A stretch of DNA of 42,006 bases from a virus. Location: the IMG/VR virus record IMGVR_UViG_3300008448_000198, positions 1-42,006 of that record; one strand, written 5' to 3'. The notes under the pieces are model-generated. The model saw only the letters and a list, made by a program, of their open reading frames with translations, ran no database searches and had not been told where the DNA came from. The stretch's first letter is position 1. Each line of letters opens with the position of its first letter. Below are positions 24,601-32,600 of the stretch, in pieces. The translations under genes and the position numbers were made by a program.

Positions 24601-26016
24601 AGCACTGGTGTTGTTCTCGCAAACACAACCAATAATAGCGTATTGGCTGTTCTTACCCAACCAAATACTTATTCTTTCAGCCCAAATACTATTAGCAACA
24701 GTTATATCTTTATTGCATCAAATCCATTTGCCGACAATGCGCTTGTTAGATACGTTGCGGATACAGCAAACACTCCTGTTCTTGGTATCTCTAATAATAC
24801 CACATATTACGTTGTAAATTCAAACTCATCGGCATTAAGATTGTCGTCAACTGTTGGCGGAAGTTTTATTACATTAACAGCTGGACCAACCGAATCTGGC
24901 CACACTTTAGTTCAATACAATACCGCAGCAAATGGCCACAATCTGTTCGTATATCATAACGATTTGCCAAACGCATATAGGGTGACATATCAACTTAATC
25001 CAGGAAACACTGCTCTTACTGGACTGACGGGCGCCACAACATATTATATAAAAGACGCAAATACATCAGGATTCAAACTTACTTCGAGTGTTAACGGAAG
25101 TACAATTAATATTTCTTCGATTGCAGGAAATTCTATCACAACAGGCGGTCACTATTTTGAATGGACGCTTGATACTCCAATCACAGTAGGAGAATTAATA
25201 ACATCAAATGCTGGTGGAACAGCATTGGTTACGTCGACATATATTGCCAGTTCGAATCTCTTCATCACCGTAAAGGATGTTTCTGGAACTATTGCAGTTG
25301 GAAATTATCTTGTTAACGTTGGGGCAACTGGCAACACAACAATCTTGGCTAGTAATCTCCAGCAGGTTATAACTGTAGCAGAGGGTATTGTCAGGAAATC
25401 CAATAGCTCAAATATCACCGTTAAGAGAATCCAGCTTAATGATCTTTGGGATAGTTCTCTAGTTATTCGAGGAGAGTCGACGGGAGCGACAGCTAATATT
25501 TCTCGCATTTCTCCAATATCTAATACATACCAGATTGGTTTAAACGCCGACATTGATGCAGACGTTATTACCGCAGAGGGACAGGTTGCGTCTCTTGAAA
25601 TCGTTGATTCGGGTTATGGTTACACAAATAACGAAATTATCCAATTCGTTTCAGAAGATGGTTTAAGAGCAGGGACGCTCAAAACAGTCTTGGGTGGAGT
25701 TGGTTTGGGTAAGGGATACTACAGATCCTCAAAAGGATTCCTCAGCGACGAATTCTGTATCCAAGATGGCGATTATTACCAAGAATACTCTTATGAGGTT
25801 TTCACGAAGCTTTCCGTTGACAAGTATTCTGATATGTTCAAAAAGGTAATGCATACTGCAGGAACCAAGTTCTTTGGTTCTGTAAAGATTGAAACGGAAG
25901 GAAACATAGAGGCTACACTAACAGAATCAAGTATTAGTGGTGTTTACCTCACCCTCACTGCAGACACAGGATCATTCGCCCTTGCTGGTGTTGCAGCAAC
26001 ATTAACTGTCGCCTAA
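21613..26016 (+). CDS. Giant gp7-like baseplate protein with repeated beta domains
   Basis: The 1467-aa protein lies where T4 gp7 sits (after gp6), but only the first part looks like a known T4-like wedge starter: YVENQFPEFYREEGQNFIAFMKAYYEWLE and IDLFFKLVYGVDAEVQYPSERLFKLSDGDWETPYYLEI. The remainder is beta-rich, with five similar modules built as a Val-Tyr-rich strand, a short loop with GL-N or equivalent, YYV-like strand and an L-x-x-x-x-G ending (roughly residues 660-740, 965-1030, 1040-1110, 1119-1190, and weaker copies). These look like receptor- or glycan-binding decorations. The C-terminal part has GSGYGYTNNEI and a conserved KYSDMFKKVMH end. It is larger than T4 gp7 (1032 aa). Confidence 0.75.
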   Translation: MNNYKISQYVENQFPEFYREEGQNFIAFMKAYYEWLELPETTMYKTRHLLEWADVDKTIDLFILYFKEKYLKNIQFNTESNKKLLIKNATDLYRTKGTERSIDLFFKLVYGVDAEVQYPSERLFKLSDGDWETPYYLEITYSTENINYIGKQIIGSVSGATAFVEKYIRRRAGVGYVNLIYISNLVGEFIKGEDIGTVTSGVSRYTTKSARVIGSIKSVTIIDRGNQFAVGDTVSFTDSSRGVGGLARVTSIGEDTGIVDFILLDGGWGYSLNSESIVSEKVLVANNIVGNNFALMDTIIQPMVQITFSGLANQLQTGDVLRTYNGSNNIANGVVLSIDQDVGSSNGTAVVSYRSGPFTTGTYYLNSNTTTFTVSALEDVSISGKLMNYPRHYDLTVLNGSEFFLNNTVYSNNDAYGVVTNVAGNTISVTALNGQFSNGASLGNTTITNVSARLGIYEINKSLKKLNVSEANTPSSYLTSRYIYQYGTTTNTISSASTLISSVDANTANVSVFQLRGNWNPNAPIETVDRASDGVFTYSQTITGGDFVESANAFWVASLSNTTFSVERISDGSGASFAVSEIGDTESVIVNTDFLAANTGNRRKNAGWARITTLNPNASSTGFKSGDIVTQTRGLIDGINVTSNLNLTTGVWTCTTTNRFVNGTLVTYLVSPGNTELSGLSNGQWYMCNVIDASSMTIYMPENGLTVNSTNVPNFGNNAVNESGHKLVVEMYGRVANSSGNVMTIVDIWPAAQAPTSGGERPFSATSAGVISNVSLASNSLIQSQIVSATNYTSNDSFDVVLPMKDLLLRTRSLGFKKNPIGSLSFIINDLLTYEVGNIGTVASISAEDGGSDYNIDPEVLIINKNIQALNYHDYSIDISNTSTSFAVGEKVSQTLPNTSVYTYQVSWGVFETLPQSSGKYVFVAGDGGDVSNTDDFIYAVSERQIFNASYDLKPSEGFITLTTNAVVGDLVRYFTEGSNAAVLANNTVWRVKSVNSTGVVLANTTNNSVLAVLTQPNTYSFSPNTISNSYIFIASNPFADNALVRYVADTANTPVLGISNNTTYYVVNSNSSALRLSSTVGGSFITLTAGPTESGHTLVQYNTAANGHNLFVYHNDLPNAYRVTYQLNPGNTALTGLTGATTYYIKDANTSGFKLTSSVNGSTINISSIAGNSITTGGHYFEWTLDTPITVGELITSNAGGTALVTSTYIASSNLFITVKDVSGTIAVGNYLVNVGATGNTTILASNLQQVITVAEGIVRKSNSSNITVKRIQLNDLWDSSLVIRGESTGATANISRISPISNTYQIGLNADIDADVITAEGQVASLEIVDSGYGYTNNEIIQFVSEDGLRAGTLKTVLGGVGLGKGYYRSSKGFLSDEFCIQDGDYYQEYSYEVFTKLSVDKYSDMFKKVMHTAGTKFFGSVKIETEGNIEATLTESSISGVYLTLTADTGSFALAGVAATLTVA

Positions 26017-26024
26017 GAATAAAT

Positions 26025-26032
26025 TATAAATA
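26025..26032 (+). promoter_or_regulatory. T4-type late promoter (TATAAATA)
   Basis: Perfect consensus in the 43-bp gap after the gp7-like gene, 28 bases before the small gene at 26060. It would drive the three small accessory genes independently of the baseplate operon. Confidence 0.85.
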
Positions 26033-26059
26033 AACAAAAAATATCTGCTGGAGAAATAA

Positions 26060-26350
26060 ATGTCTGGATTACGCGCCCAAATTAAAGAAATTCTTAAAGA
26101 AAATTCTTCTGATAATATGAACCTCGGAACCGATGAAATTGAGTTTTGGAAGCATCTTAAGGCACATTCTAAAGCGCATAATAGAGGCAACCACAAAAAG
26201 GCACAGAATCATCTTAAAATTGCCCAACTTCTCGCTGCTCAACATTATAATGACACCGAAACAAAGATTGACGGTCGCAAGAGCTCGAAATACGGTATCG
26301 ACGGTGATGTAATTAATCAGTTTAATTCAAGATATGTAGAATTGGGTTAA
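26060..26350 (+). CDS. Hypothetical small protein, 96 aa
   Basis: A small, basic, helical protein with many His and Asn residues (FWKHLKAHSKAHNRGNHKKAQNHLKIAQLLAAQHYND). I do not recognise a family. GGAG lies upstream at a suitable distance, and a perfect late promoter sits 28 bases before the ATG. It is the first of three short genes inserted between the gp7-like and gp8 baseplate genes. Confidence 0.65.
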   Translation: MSGLRAQIKEILKENSSDNMNLGTDEIEFWKHLKAHSKAHNRGNHKKAQNHLKIAQLLAAQHYNDTETKIDGRKSSKYGIDGDVINQFNSRYVELG

Positions 26351-26425
26351 TTGTACCATTCATTCATAGAGACATCTATATTATACCCAAACTTAAAACA
26401 CTAGTCAATCTTTTTTGGAAATAAA

Positions 26426-26887
26426 ATGACAAAATTACAAAAAATAAAAGAATGCATACTAGAGATGCAAAGTGTTGCGAAAGACGAAACTGGTCTTCCG
26501 TTGAAGTATGGGGCTGGATTAAGTCCAGAAGAAAAAGAAAAAAGAGAAGCCCATTTCAGAAGAATGAGAAATAGATCCGATTCTGATCCAGAAGCATATG
26601 AACCAGCCCCTGGAGACATAGGCGCTAAAACGAAACTCAGCAAACACACAAAGGCGGTTAGAGCTCTTATGATGGGGGAAGAATCTAAACTTTCTTTATC
26701 TGCAAAGGCTAAAAAAACTGGTATCTCTCTTTCCACTCTTAAAACGATTTTCAGAAGAGGGATGGCAGCTTGGAAGTCTGGTCATAGGCCTGGAACAACA
26801 CCACAACAATGGGGTCATGCTCGAGTTAATTCATATATAAATAAAGGCAAAACCTATCATACTGCAGATTCAGATTTAAGGAAGTAA
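26426..26887 (+). CDS. DUF5824-like small protein, 153 aa
   Basis: The C-terminal half contains KSGHRPGTTPQQWGHARVNSYINKGKTYHTADSDLRK, a pattern I associate with DUF5824 proteins of phages, in which a helix with GMAAWKSGHRPG precedes the motif. Function is unknown. The N-terminal half is charged and helical, with a segment KYGAGLSPEEKEKREAHFRRM. It overlaps the next gene by one base, and the pair are likely expressed from the late promoter at 26025. Confidence 0.7.
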   Translation: MTKLQKIKECILEMQSVAKDETGLPLKYGAGLSPEEKEKREAHFRRMRNRSDSDPEAYEPAPGDIGAKTKLSKHTKAVRALMMGEESKLSLSAKAKKTGISLSTLKTIFRRGMAAWKSGHRPGTTPQQWGHARVNSYINKGKTYHTADSDLRK

Positions 26888-27168
26888 TGATGTCTAAATT
26901 GTTAGATAGGATTAAGTTATCTCTAGATGAAGCCGAGCATCAGGGAAAGACTGTTACCCTTAACAAACCATCTGCGGGTGATGTAAAGAAGTCTAAAGTA
27001 TATGTTATGGGGCCAAATGGAAAAGTTGTTAAAGTTAACTTTGGTGATAAGAATATGACCATTAAGAAACATATTCCAGGAAGAAGAAAATCGTTCAGAG
27101 CTAGACATAATTGTGATAATCCAGGACCAAAATGGAAAGCAAGATATTGGAGTTGCAAAGCCTGGTAA
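26887..27168 (+). CDS. Small basic protein with RARHxC...PGPKxKARYWSC motif
   Basis: The 93-aa product ends in PGRRKSFRARHNCDNPGPKWKARYWSCKAW. This block with its paired Cys and His recurs in my memory of other large phages' small proteins, but its role is unknown. Its two Cys, one His and basic residues could form a zinc or nucleic-acid-binding unit, which is speculative. The first 50 residues are less conserved and rich in Lys, Gly and Val. The gene overlaps the DUF5824-like gene; a start at 26890 (second Met) is equally possible. Confidence 0.65.
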   Translation: MMSKLLDRIKLSLDEAEHQGKTVTLNKPSAGDVKKSKVYVMGPNGKVVKVNFGDKNMTIKKHIPGRRKSFRARHNCDNPGPKWKARYWSCKAW

Positions 27169-27174
27169 TTATTA

Positions 27175-27182
27175 TATAAATA
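27175..27182 (+). promoter_or_regulatory. T4-type late promoter (TATAAATA) for gp8
   Basis: Perfect consensus 33 bases before the gp8 start. Transcription would begin around 27187-27190, at the end of the 5' arm of an inverted repeat (27181-27188) that pairs with the gp8 start region. Confidence 0.85.
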
Positions 27183-27215
27183 TGTTTGGTATATCATAAT
27201 AAAGAGACAAACATA
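27181..27215 (+). promoter_or_regulatory. Inverted repeat spanning the gp8 leader and start
   Basis: TATGTTTG (27181-27188) pairs perfectly with CAAACATA (27208-27215), an 8-bp stem with a 19-nt loop. The loop holds the purine-rich ribosome site AAAGAGA, and the 3' arm ends on the A of the start codon. Its 5' arm overlaps the late promoter, so only read-through transcripts contain the full stem. Confidence 0.55.
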
Positions 27216-29587
27216 TGGCAACCAGCAAAAAACTCGTAACAAAACAATTTAGCGTCGAGAACGCTAAACAATTCATTTCATCTAATAATGAATTGTTTGT
27301 ATATGTAGCCAAACACACACCATATACAGGAGACGATTCTGTTGCTCCAGATTCTCTAGATTCTGTTAAAGAGAGTCTGTATGATGTATATGATAATATG
27401 ATATTCTCGAAACGAGTTTCTGCAACAAACATGGTTCATATGATTCCAAAGGTGATGTGGACAGCAAACACCGTATATGATATGTTTGATCATAGAGATA
27501 CTTCTCTTTATGAGAAAGATTTCTATGTTGTTACTAATCCTTTTGGTTCTGAATACAATGTATTCAAATGCCTCGATAATGCAGGAGGAGCGAATTCTAC
27601 TGTGGCCCCAACAAGGGTTGGGTCAAATGCAGATCTTCAAGCTATTATCACAGGTGACAACTATATCTGGAAGTATATGTATACTATATCCGACGCAGAT
27701 TGGAATAAATTTTCAACATCAGCATATGTTCCAGTTACTGCTAACTCAACAGTTATTTCTGCAGCTATTCCAGGAACAATTGAAACAATCAAGATCGACG
27801 ATGCTGGAAGAGGGTATAATAACTACATTTTAAACGGAGTTTTTCAATCTTCGGATATTAAAGTTGGTGGTTCTACAACTTCTTACGGAGCACCATCAAG
27901 CGCCTCTTCCACAACCAATTTCTATGCTGGCTGTGTTATGCGTATCACTTCTGGCGGTGGAGTCGACCAATATAAAAGAATTAATTCTTATGAAACGGGG
28001 GGAACCCCAAAGATCTTTGAACTAGATTCGGAGTTTAGTATAGCTCCAGTAGCTGGGGATAGCTATGAAGTATATCCTTATGTTTATGTTTTTGGAGACG
28101 GAAACGAAACAGCGGCTGAGGGTATTGCTATTATTGACCCAAATACTTCAAACTCGGTTTCACGAATCGAAATGTTGAATATCGGAAGAGGTTATAGAAA
28201 CGGCCAGGCATTTGTTGGTATTTCACCACTATATATCCAATATAATTCTGATGGTGGACTCATACAGATGTCTTCTACCATTACTTCTTCAGATAACTTT
28301 ATTGCGGCGGAATTAAGCCCAATGATATCACCACAAGGTGGTCACGGTTCAGATCCATATCAAGAACTATTTGCTAACAAAATTTGTGTTTTCACTAAGT
28401 TCTCAAACACCGAAGCAGGTGTTATCTCTACCAATAATGATTTTAGACAGATAGGTATTATTTCTAACCCTAAGCTGACCAATGTTGATTTGTTCTTCTC
28501 AACAGCCACAGCTGTCGGAACTTTTAGAGTTGGAGAAACCGTAAGACAATTTAAAAATATCAAATTGGCTGGAAACGTAACTGTATCTACGACAGCAAAT
28601 ACCATTACAAAAACTGATGGTGGAAAAATCTCAACAACAATTGCAATTGCAAATGGTGGTATCAACTATGACTCGACATCCAACAATAGTTTGGTAATTA
28701 CGGCTCCTGAGGGTGGTGGGACAACAGCAACTGCTACCTTTATCAACAACGGTTCAGGAACAATTACTTCTGTAACTGTTACAAATCAGGGGACAACATA
28801 TGAGAACGCCCCAACAGTAACCGTTTCAGGCGGATCTAACGCTGTTCTAACTTCCACTTTGGCAAACCCAGAAGTAACTTTTTTTACTGATTCGTTTGTT
28901 GCTGGTGATTATGTCCTTGTTCAAACTGGATCAAATAACTGGATTAACACAGTTTCAAACGTTCCTTTTGATTATCAAATTGTAACCTCAAGCAACGCAT
29001 TGTTCTCTAACACAAATGCCAGAGTTTCAAAACTTGAATTGGGTGCTACTGGTGTCGTAACCTCAGTATCAACAGGACAGATAACGCTTTCTAACGTACA
29101 AGGTATATTCCAAGAAGGTAAAAAAATTGTTGGACTATCAACAGGAGCCACAGGAACTATCAGAACATCAAACTCAATTTTTAATGCAATTGAGTTAAAT
29201 GATAGAAATCCAAATGGATTTGGTGTCATGGTTCAACTAACAAAACTTCTTGGAACTCTGGGAGCTGATAACTTTCGAAATGATGAAAGTATTGTACAAG
29301 AAAATTTAGTATCATATTTTAATGCAAGCGGCACTCTTCACCACATTGAGGTAATTGCTGGTTCGGGTAATGATTTGGCTTATATTACCAATAGAAAAGG
29401 CGTCTTCATAACTGGCAACAATCCAGTTGTTGGAGAAAACAGTGATGGTATTCTGACAAATGTGTCTGCAATTTATCCTGGAGATTTTGTAAGAGACAGT
29501 GGAAAAATCTTATTTAGAGAAAACAATATTCCGATATCAAGAGCATCAAATAAATCAGAGATAGTTAAGATCATTCTGGATTTTTAA
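27215..29587 (+). CDS. 8: Baseplate wedge subunit gp8-like, enlarged
   Basis: This 790-aa protein resembles T4 gp8 (334 aa) in the N-terminal portion (ATNMVHMIPKVMWTANTVYDMFDHRDTSLYEKDFYVVTNPFGSEYNVFKCLDNAGGANSTVAPTRVGSN and DNYIWKYMYTISDADWNKFSTSAYVPV), the part that marks the family. The extra length is beta-rich, with repeated GxGY-type segments (DDAGRGYNNYIL, NIGRGYRNGQAFV, NGGINYDSTS). gp8 connects the wedge to the baseplate periphery. The enlarged body probably forms the outer baseplate surface. Its late promoter and start-region inverted repeat are listed separately. Confidence 0.8.
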   Translation: MATSKKLVTKQFSVENAKQFISSNNELFVYVAKHTPYTGDDSVAPDSLDSVKESLYDVYDNMIFSKRVSATNMVHMIPKVMWTANTVYDMFDHRDTSLYEKDFYVVTNPFGSEYNVFKCLDNAGGANSTVAPTRVGSNADLQAIITGDNYIWKYMYTISDADWNKFSTSAYVPVTANSTVISAAIPGTIETIKIDDAGRGYNNYILNGVFQSSDIKVGGSTTSYGAPSSASSTTNFYAGCVMRITSGGGVDQYKRINSYETGGTPKIFELDSEFSIAPVAGDSYEVYPYVYVFGDGNETAAEGIAIIDPNTSNSVSRIEMLNIGRGYRNGQAFVGISPLYIQYNSDGGLIQMSSTITSSDNFIAAELSPMISPQGGHGSDPYQELFANKICVFTKFSNTEAGVISTNNDFRQIGIISNPKLTNVDLFFSTATAVGTFRVGETVRQFKNIKLAGNVTVSTTANTITKTDGGKISTTIAIANGGINYDSTSNNSLVITAPEGGGTTATATFINNGSGTITSVTVTNQGTTYENAPTVTVSGGSNAVLTSTLANPEVTFFTDSFVAGDYVLVQTGSNNWINTVSNVPFDYQIVTSSNALFSNTNARVSKLELGATGVVTSVSTGQITLSNVQGIFQEGKKIVGLSTGATGTIRTSNSIFNAIELNDRNPNGFGVMVQLTKLLGTLGADNFRNDESIVQENLVSYFNASGTLHHIEVIAGSGNDLAYITNRKGVFITGNNPVVGENSDGILTNVSAIYPGDFVRDSGKILFRENNIPISRASNKSEIVKIILDF

Positions 29588-29607
29588 ATCATCCAATGCT
29601 TTCTTAT

Positions 29608-29639
29608 CTCCATTATAAATAAAAGAAATAATCTTGGAG
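29608..29639 (+). promoter_or_regulatory. Weak anti-SD pairing around the promoter of the DUF4815 gene
   Basis: CTCCA (29608-29612) can pair with TGGAG (29635-29639), the ribosome site. The promoter at 29614-29621 lies between them, so late transcripts would lack the 5' arm. Five pairs could easily arise by chance. Confidence 0.25.
29614..29621 (+). promoter_or_regulatory. T4-type late promoter (TATAAATA)
   Basis: Perfect consensus in the 58-bp gap between gp8 and the DUF4815 gene, 25 bases before the ATG at 29646. TGGAG (29635-29639) provides the ribosome site. Confidence 0.85.
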
Positions 29640-29645
29640 CAATAG

Positions 29646-32600
29646 ATGCCATTAGGTACAGACTTTAACGTTTCTCCCTATTTTGATGACTTTGATCGTC
29701 AAAAGGGTTACAGAAAAATTCTTTTTAAACCTGGCGTTTCTGTTCAGGTAAGAGAACTCAACCAACTCCAAACATTGCTCCAAGATCAGATCGAGCAGTT
29801 CGGTGATAACGTTTTAAAAAGAGGAACAATCGTTGAGGGTTGTGGATTATCGTATTTTCCTGTCTTTCCTTATGTGAAAATTAAAGATAAAGAAACGGAT
29901 GACACTCCTGTTAATGTTTCTACTTATGAGGGAATGTATGTAAGGAACTCTGCCAATCTAGAAGCTCTTGTCGTTACCACAAAGGATGGATTCGAATCAA
30001 CAAATCCAGATCTTAAAACTCTTTATGTAAAATATACCAATTCAGGAAATAATGGAAATACTTTTCAATTTACTGCCAACCAAAACCTAACTGTATACGA
30101 TAAAGCATATCCAATCTTCAACTATGATATTGTTGATGGTTCTAGCGGATTTTCTAATAACGACACAGTTGTTGTCGTTCCAGCTATTGCTATTCAAAAC
30201 TCAACAGGCGGTGCCACATTCCCAGCTGGAGCTTTCACAAACACCCACATCATCACTAATAATGTAGCAAATCTTGAAATTATCGAGGTCGATTCTACCT
30301 CAAATAGCCAGGCGCTTATTCTAAGAGTTAAACCTGTTGCTAACAATCTAAAAACAGCAAACAGTATTCTTTGGACTATCAATCCTGGAGATACCATCAC
30401 AAACCTGTCCAATGTTGGTAATTACGCAAATGTAATCGCCATTGTTGGATCAGGTGCTGAAGCTACTTTGGTGACAGATGCTCTGGGAAAACTTACTTCA
30501 ATCCAGGAAGTGAATCTTGGAAGAGGGTATTATGTCCGCCCACATGTTGCTATCTCAATTACATCTGGCGGTACATCAATTACAAACAACCAGATTAACC
30601 AGGCCAACGTTACTGCACTAAATTATAAAGCTGTTATACGGGTTGCAGAAAACGCAGTTATTCCTGTTGGTACTGGGTACGGAGTTAAGGTCTCCCAAGG
30701 TGTGGTTTATCAGAAAGGATATTTTTCTAGAGTTGAAGAACAAACAGTTGTTGTTGAAAAATATTCCAACACTGGATTTAATTCTGTTGTTGGGTTTGAC
30801 ACCCAAGAACTAATCGTAACATCTAGCCAAGACAGTTCTCTGTTTGATAACGCATCAGGTACCAGAAACCAGTTTGCTCCAGGCGCTGATAGACTTCAGC
30901 TCAACCCACAACTCATTGTTCTTTCACCATCTGAAGCCCAATCAAATACCGACTTCCTTCCAATTATTGAATTTTCGGAAGGAGTTCCATTCCGCCAAAG
31001 AACCCAAACAGTTTATAACGTTGTTGGCGATGAAATGGCGAAAAGAACTTATGAAGAAAGCGGGAATTATGTCATCAACCAATTCTTGGTTATGCCAAAG
31101 GATGATAATGTTTTTGCAGATACTGCTAATACATTTCAAGTAGTTGTTGACCCAGGTACAGCATATATCAAGGGATATAGAATATCTACAACAGGAAACT
31201 TCACTGTTGATGTAGAAAAGGGCAAGAATACAATAAATCTTCCAGCAGCAACATCAAGGATTGCTTATGGATCATTCATTAAAATTAACAATCTTGGTGG
31301 TGTGTTTAGATTTAACTATGGCGATACAGTAGCTCTCTACGATACGGCCAAGTCTTATATCTCAACTATCAGTAACGGAACCAATGCCATCACTGCTCCT
31401 TCTGGCAGTATTATTGGCTATGCAAGAATGAGATCTCTATTGCCTGGAGATAATAACGACGAATATCACCTATATCTCTTTGACATCAAGATGAATTCTG
31501 GTAAGAATTTTGCCGATGTGAAATCAGTTTATTATAATAATATACCCGATAGTGTTACGGCTGTCGCCGACACTATTCTAGATGCTTCATCAAGAACAGT
31601 ATTGATCGATGTTGGGCCAAATTTAAGTGGTCTTCTTGTTAAAAATCAAAAAGCAACAAAATCTGCCAACAATGTCACATACACATATAGAACCTTTACT
31701 TCAAAAGTCTGTGAACCCACTGGTTATTTTACAGTCACAAAAGGTGGAGATGAAACTTTCCCATATTCTGGGACATTGATAAATTCTCAGAAAAAAGAAT
31801 TTATGGTTATTCCTTTAGGTAATTTTCAAGCACAGGCAAATGCTACTGGTTCCATTTCTTTCACAAGCACAACAGCAAACGTTAATGGAACAGGAACTGC
31901 GTTCTTAACTGCTTTCAGATCTGGAGATTATATTAAAGTAGCCAATGCAAGTTCAAACGCAATTGGTAAAATCTTAAACGTTGCTAATAATACTTTCTTG
32001 ACACTTACTGCCAATGCTCCTCTTACAATTGCAGGCAATGGTGTCTTGTATTACCCCAACAATGTTCCGTTGGCGATGACCAGAGACGGAAGAAGTATTG
32101 TAGTTGAAAGTAACGGTTCGATTACTGTGTTCATTGGCAACACAGTTGCTACTACAACAGGCAGTGCTACCACTATGAATGTTATGACTGCATATAATAT
32201 TAAAGCATCCGCAGTAAACCCAGTAGCAAAAAATATCAACAGAGGCATTTTCTCAAGAATCAAACTTGCCAATTGTGGTCCTAGTTCAACTTCTGATATA
32301 TTTGGGCCATGGCCTCTTGGAGTGCCTGACGTGTTTAGGCTCAAAAAGGTTCTAAAAGCCAACGGAGCTTCTGTTGCTCTAACATTTAGTTCTGATACTG
32401 CTGGAGTTTCAAACACCAATGCTTTCATTACTGTTTCTCATCAATTTGCAAACGGAGATTCAGTTGTTTATAGTAACACTTCCGGAGCCGCTATTGGTGG
32501 ACTTGCAAACAATACCACGTATTATGTCGTTTCATCTAACTCTTCTGGAATCAAATTAGCCGCAAGTAGAGCCGACGTTTATACCGGTACAGTAATTAAT

